A stretch of DNA of 64,000 nucleotides from Cucumis sativus (lineage: Eukaryota > Streptophyta > Magnoliopsida > Cucurbitales > Cucurbitaceae): contig NC_026656.2 in NCBI RefSeq assembly GCF_000004075.3, positions 17,866,607-17,930,606 on the forward strand, read 5' to 3'. The position numbers were made by a program, and so were the translations under genes. This document shows, in pieces, positions 58,764 through 64,000 of this stretch; position 1 is the stretch's first letter, and each line of letters begins with the position of its first letter. A model generated the notes under the pieces. The model was not told where the DNA came from. It did no database searches and saw only the letters and a program-made list of their open reading frames with translations.

Positions 58764-61700
58764 CTTTTCCAGAATGGATTGAAAACTTTGATTGTCTTTC
58801 TCAGGTAATTATTCTTCTCCTCCGTCAGTTTGTTCTGGAATAAATTCACAGAATAACATCTATGAATGGTTCGCGTTCATTCATGAACGAAGTCAAGTGC
58901 TTCTAAGGAGTAATAGACTTAGAAATACAAATGTTGGGCAAAAAGGATACTGTAGTGTGGTATTCGAACACTGGGATTTGATGTTCGAGTTAAGTAAACT
59001 GAAAAAGGGACCTTCGTTTTACTTTTGCCGTATAGGGAATGGCGTGTACAACTTTGCAATGAAATAGTGGGAAGATAATGGCGGAATAGAAGCTCAGTAA
59101 TACAAAATTAGGGGGAAACAGTAATGTTAGATTAATGACAAAGAAGAACAAGACAATATATGCAGAAAATAAGAAGATGAAATGGGCAACAAGAACAAGA
59201 AGACCAGTGCATATTTTTGGACTTTTCCATCGAAAGAATACAAAAACTCAGGATCTAAACGTGATTTTGAAATGAAAACCCACCAACTTGAAAACTCTCA
59301 CCCTTATCCCAGTCTCCTTCTTTCGATTTGGAGCCTGAAGAAATTGATCCTTCTTCATTCAAGTATATCCAGTGCAAAGCATTTGAGATTATTTTCGAGT
59401 CTGAGATCTGAGTCATCTGCTACCTTGACGTGGGCTTTTCCTATGCTTTTCTCTTTTTTTGTGTATGATGACATTATTAGTGCAGAAAGGTCCTTTGTCT
59501 ATGTTGGAATGGACTTTGTACCTCTACCTGTAGGGGCAGAGTTCGCAGATGCCTATGGATTCCCTCAATTTACTCTCTCTCCATCGGTTTTGAGGTTTGA
59601 TGGGTTCGGTTTTTCTTTATTCTTTTAATTAAAAAGTTCGTGGCTTTATAATTTATTAAAGTAACCTAGATGGCTGAAATTGTAAATTTATTCTCTACAT
59701 ACATTCAGCAGCAAAGACCTCGATTGATGCTATCCGACAAAACAAATAAAAAAGATAACTTAAATCTTAGTTTTGATTTGGGAATTGCAAAACATCCAAA
59801 CCCATTTATGATATTTATCATAAATTATAGATCAGGCTTTCATAAAATACTTTAAAAAGAACTAAACAGTCTCTCACTTATTAATATAATTCCAAATGCC
59901 TTTCAAACACTAGAGCGGCCAACACCAGCCAAAGGTTGATGGAATGACCAGCACGTGATATTTCCACCTGTCAGATTAAATAGAATGGGCGTTATGAGTA
60001 ATCTCTGTACAACATTAAGAACGAGAATCAAGTAAAAAAAACAAAGGTCACTGTGGCATTTAAACAAACACCTGCCGTATGCTTAGATTATGGTTGCTAA
60101 TCACTTTTTGACTGATCTCTGACCTTTCCTTTTTCCTACTACTTTTTGTTTCCAGACGTCAAACACAGCAATCGATGCATAAACAGTGATACAAACTAAT
60201 CACTGCCGAAAATGGCGATTCAAATTTCAACCTCTTTTCTCCTCCGCTTCAAACAGAGCTTCCCAGTGGCGAATGGCGATACACATTCAGTTTCATCAAC
60301 ATTTCAGAAACAAACGAAGTTCGTTTATTAATGCCCACCAAATGGTTTGGACTGAAAGAACCGAGAGAGAGAGAGAGAAACCAAGAGAAGTGGGTCTGAG
60401 TTTTGAAGTTGTCGGTATGCGTCCATTCTTCAAAACGAGCTTCCGTCCAGCTCTCTGTAACTCAGAATCTTTACAGCTTTGAAGGAAACAGACAGCCCCA
60501 CAAACCCATCAGTTCTAAACATTGGCTGTCGATGATCGGCGCAGCATCTTCGCCAAAATTTGTTCGAATAACAATTTACAATGACGGTCGAAGGTTTTGG
60601 AAAACTAAACCATTATTGCGAAAACATTATTGAGGGAGAATTTATGTTTGTACTGAAAATCTACCATTATAATGATTTGGAGGTGGCCCAAGAACCCCTA
60701 GCAATCTGCGCTGTCCATCATAGGGCCATAGTAAGGTGGTTGCAAATTGCAATGGCAAGGCAAAGTGGCCACTGACAGTTTCACGTGATGGAGCATCGCT
60801 TTCAAAAACTTCACACTTCGTTTCACTTCACTTTGATGCTATTTCAAGAAACAATTGTGACAAAAATAGATGGTTTACATATCACTTCATATAATTTAAG
60901 TCATCCCATTTTTATTATTATTACGTTTTTTTTTATCATTCTTGATGTTTTTGTACATTCCAAAGAAAATAAAGGATGGGATGTTTTTCTTAAAAGAAAA
61001 AAAAAATCAAAGCCAAATAGAACACACGTCATAGCCAACCAACCATATACCCAACACCCCTAAACAACATTATCTCTCTATATATATTTAAATATAAACT
61101 ATTATTAAGGAATGTGATCAATACTAATAAAAATCAATTAAGAAGTTGTTTTATACACTGTGATATATTTAAAAAAACATGAGGGTGTGAAAAATATTGT
61201 AGCATTCCAATTTCGTAGGAGGGTTCAAGAGTTATTATCAAATCAATCTTGCTCAATCGTACACAAGCTCCAAAATTGATTAATTTGCAATTAAATTTTA
61301 TTTAAAATATATATATCTAATACTTCAAAATACAACCATGCCTCCACCACTCACCAACAACTAAGTTGCATTTGCATTTATCTCCAATAAAGGTCATTTT
61401 TCTTTTGTGAAAGGATTGTTAGTTGAAACTTTTATAAAGTACGACACTAGAAAAAAATGCTATACTGTACCAAAGATTCTTTTTTTTTAAAAAAAAAAAA
61501 CTTGTTAACTCAAAATTGCTTCAAAATAAACCACTCTCTTGTCTTTTCCATTAAAAAAAGAAAAGAAAAGAATACATAGGAGTGAGCTTGTGAAGTAGTG
61601 GTACAGTACATGATATACAAGTAGCAGGTTTACTTCAGTTAAGACAAAAATGGAGTGGTGACTACTTAGAAAATAAGATTCCACGTAGCCGTATACTTTG

Positions 61701-62052
61701 ACGGTAAAGCAAGGAAAATGACAAACAACAAAAATTACTGACTAAAAATTATTCATTCCCAAACGTAAGACTTTTCTTCCTTTCTTTCTTAATAAAGCCT
61801 TATCTTTCCAATTTTCTTATAGGCAAATTTATTTCCTTGGTCGACACTTTCAACAAAACTATATAATATATCATATATTATCATACTGTTAATAATTAAA
61901 TGCATCTTAAAAGACACCTATTTCTTTACTATTTAAAAGTTTTAATTAAATCAATTATTTTTTAATTTTTTCCAAACTATAGTAACCAAATTTATAAATT
62001 AACCTAAAAAAGGTTGAAATTTTAATAGTCGATAATTTTACAAAGATTTTGC
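58764..62052. other. Intergenic DNA
   Basis: NPGR1 leader and promoter at the left. The next 2 kb contain frames of up to 148 codons (59182-59628) with no recognisable domain. A short frame MAIQISTSFLLRFKQSF at 60211 looks transit-peptide-like but ends after 39 codons. From 61070 the DNA is AT-rich. No gene or RNA could be supported. Confidence 0.45.
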
Positions 62053-63923
62053 TCACCGAGTATTAACAAGTGGCAATGAATCAAGTGTATAACGACCCAA
62101 CCTCCCAGTACGATAAAGATTCAAAAGTTTTGCAGCAACCTTGATAGTAGCATTATTGCAAAAATCCATAGGAACGTGCAAAGCTTTGTGCAGGGTATGT
62201 AATTGTGTCTCAATAAGACTTCCCATTTCCTTTTCATCCTCCAAATTGCCATCAAAAGATGATCTAGTCTCGAAGAGAGCTCTACGAACTTCATTTACAG
62301 TAATGTCCTGCATCCACAGCCAGCTATATCATTTCACTCATGTGACATTTCTATCAACGGTTTCATTAATGTAGGTCCTGTTTTAGGTCGATACAAGTGT
62401 TTTTAAGCACTTCAAAAGTCTATCCAAACAGTCCTATAGTATATTCTTAAGCCTACGCTCTAGCCTATTTAACCCAACTGGAGTTTTGACATCCAATGGT
62501 AAATTGTCAAATGTAGGTTTAACTTAGCAGTTACTTTTAATACAGATAATAAGCATATCACTAGTGTGACAACCACGTGTCCTCTCTCTAATAATAGATA
62601 GAGAAAATGTAAAAACTAAAGACGTCTACAAAGACTTTAGTTGCCAAATAAACGCGCATTAATTAGGTTTAGTATACATACATAGTGATTTTAGATGAAG
62701 AAGAGAACCATATAATGCCTTATAACTGCGTGTGATCAGACGGATGAAAAAGAGAATCATATGCATATATAATGCTTTTAGATGAAATACGATGCATTAT
62801 ACCTGCGTGTGGTCGGATGGATACCTCCTTCTCTGTTTCTCTAAATTTGAGGGAGTTGAACACTCCAACGAAATGGCAGACAAATTTGCCCACTTCTTAT
62901 ATTTAACACTCGAGTTGACGATAGTTAAAAGGTACTGAACAATTACATGTTCTCCGACTAAAATATCTCTAATTGCCCCTACAGTTTGAAGGCAAAACAA
63001 AAAAGTTAAACAGTTTCAAGATTCTCAATCAACTCCACAGTCTCCGAACTAGCACAAACGTTGTATAAGATTAAAAAGAACACACAAATATGTTTACCAC
63101 TTGATATGCATGTTTCAGTATCTTTCATTGGCTTAATCAATTTAAGAAAGAAAGATGGATGGACTGGATGCATGATATTATACCTGTTAAAGCAAGTTTG
63201 GAACAGACTTCTATGTCGTCAATCTTGGGAGGAAAAATGCCTGGGGTGTCTAATACATAAATATTGGGATGACTAGCTATCTGCAATTCAAAGCAACTCA
63301 AAAAAAAAAAAAAATTATTAAAATCTTATACAAGATAATAGTACACATTATCTTTGCTCCTGCAAGTAGGGATAGATGATATTCTTGACCATAGTTCCAT
63401 TTGAGATTTTTTCTTGACTACCCACAATTAGAAAATCGAACAACATTGACCCTTTTAAACCATTCTTCATCCGAAATATGCTAATGTAAAAATTTAAATA
63501 AACACCTTAACAGCTGAGTCTGTAAACCCAAGATAGCAAGACAACTTCCCCACCAACTACAACGTCGGGAGACAGATAACAAACCTTCAAGCTGCTGATA
63601 TTTTTTGTTTCACCGGGCTGTGAACTCACTACAGCATGCTTCAACTTTCCTTTTTCTGTGAGATGAGCAGTTCTTCAAAATTTCACAAATAGAAATTCTT
63701 TGTAATTAGATAAATAACAATAACTACTCGTCCAAACAATTCCAGGATCAGCAGCTCAAGAAAACTTCATACCTGCAGCACTAATTCTCCCAATTTGATG
63801 TAGAGAATTGGCAAGGGCCGACTTACCAACATTTGGAATTCCAACCAGCATCATCGTGGTGGCATGGCTGGAATGACCGCTTTTCTTCAATTCTCTAACT
63901 CTAGCTTGAAGAAAATTCAAGAA
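62053..63923 (-). CDS. DAR GTPase 2 / MTG1-type mitochondrial GTPase (3' part)
   Basis: Five exons within the window: 63773-63923, 63585-63655, 63184-63280, 62803-62978, 62053-62307, covering 249 codons to a TGA at 62053-62055. The 5' exons lie beyond 64000. The order of motifs is that of circularly permuted YlqF/MTG1 GTPases: G1 GIPNVGKS, then the switch-like QPGETKNIS (G2), then DTPGIFPP (G3), with G4 (NKxD) expected upstream in the missing part. The C-terminal helical domain (VNEVRRALFETRSSF, AAKLLNLYRTGRLGRYTLD) matches the plant DGP2 group. The enzyme assists assembly of the mitochondrial large ribosomal subunit. The final TGA overlaps a GGTGAGC word that could also be a splice donor, so a longer C-terminus is possible. 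Confidence 0.9.
62696..62824. repeat. Partial tandem duplication across an exon end
   Basis: The exon/intron border of the DAR GTPase exon (62803 side) reads TATACCTGCGTGTGGTCGGA. A degenerate copy, TATAACTGCGTGTGATCAGA, lies 77 bp downstream in the intron (62721-62740), preceded in both copies by AGAGAA.CATAT-type sequence. The intronic copy lacks the AC|CT donor. Confidence 0.6.
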
Positions 63924-64000
63924 CTGTATGAAATGAAACAATGTCATTCACAAATCACTGTTATACAAAAATAAATACGGCCAGGTAAAAAGATTAAATA
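63924..64000. other. Intron of the DAR GTPase gene, cut by the window end
   Basis: The acceptor at 63924-63925 shows that coding sequence continues upstream on the minus strand beyond position 64000. Nothing else is seen. Confidence 0.7.

Noticed and set aside
59182-59628. 148-codon frame in the NPGR1 upstream region
   Set aside because: No domain, odd composition (long hydrophobic and Ser runs) and no splice context. It lies where NPGR1's leader and promoter should be, so it is probably accidental.
60186-60482. 98-codon frame and a transit-peptide-like frame at 60211
   Set aside because: Both end early, neither matches a family I know, and no following exon could be joined.

Overview
This window is nuclear DNA from a flowering plant, almost certainly a eudicot. 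Genes are split by many short GT-AG introns, intergenic DNA is very AT-rich, and every recognisable protein is a plant orthologue. Several intronic and intergenic repeats resemble families I associate with cucurbits (Cucumis, Benincasa and relatives). That placement is inference from memory, not from a search. I see no bacterial, organellar or viral genome block, no CRISPR array, and no rRNA or tRNA gene.

Layout. 0.6-1.1 kb (+): small plant-specific protein. 2.8-24.3 kb (-): one very large gene, an ECA3-type P-type Ca2+/Mn2+-ATPase, which I could read as 34 exons with a continuous frame of 1004 codons. Its introns hold most of the mobile DNA: a LINE keeping its endonuclease but no reverse transcriptase, a decayed LINE 3' piece, a solo LTR, two Au-type SINEs, two MITE-like elements, an RPS20 retropseudogene, a 141-bp tandem duplication and a 24-base poly-C run. 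25.9-27.5 kb (-): three-exon SOB FIVE-LIKE (SOFL) protein. 27.5-36.3 kb: AT-rich gene desert. 36.3-37.1 kb (-): basic, Lys/Arg/Glu-rich protein of unknown function. 38.5-40.3 kb (-): NDUFS4 subunit of mitochondrial complex I. 41.0-43.5 kb (+): EXO70 exocyst subunit. 44.3-46.2 kb (+): F-box protein. 46.9-47.9 kb (-): WLIM1-type two-LIM actin-bundling protein. 50.3-52.5 kb (-): AKAP17A/XE7-like RRM protein. 53.2-54.3 kb (+): 77-residue SVIP-like small protein. 56.1-58.8 kb (-): NPGR1-type calmodulin-binding TPR protein. 62.1-64.0 kb (-): 3' part of a circularly permuted mitochondrial GTPase (DAR GTPase 2/MTG1 type), whose 5' part lies beyond the window.

These genes do not form an operon-like or cluster-like unit. 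They are independent housekeeping and developmental genes: Golgi ion pumping, respiration, exocytosis, actin bundling, RNA processing, p97 adaptor biology and mitoribosome assembly. Two close divergent pairs (NDUFS4/EXO70 and AKAP17A-like/SVIP-like) may share regulatory DNA. I found no convincing undescribed system. The most informative observations are the fully resolved ECA3 structure with an 18-nt microexon, the insertions in its introns dated by target-site duplications, and a last coding exon of one codon plus stop in the AKAP17A-like gene.
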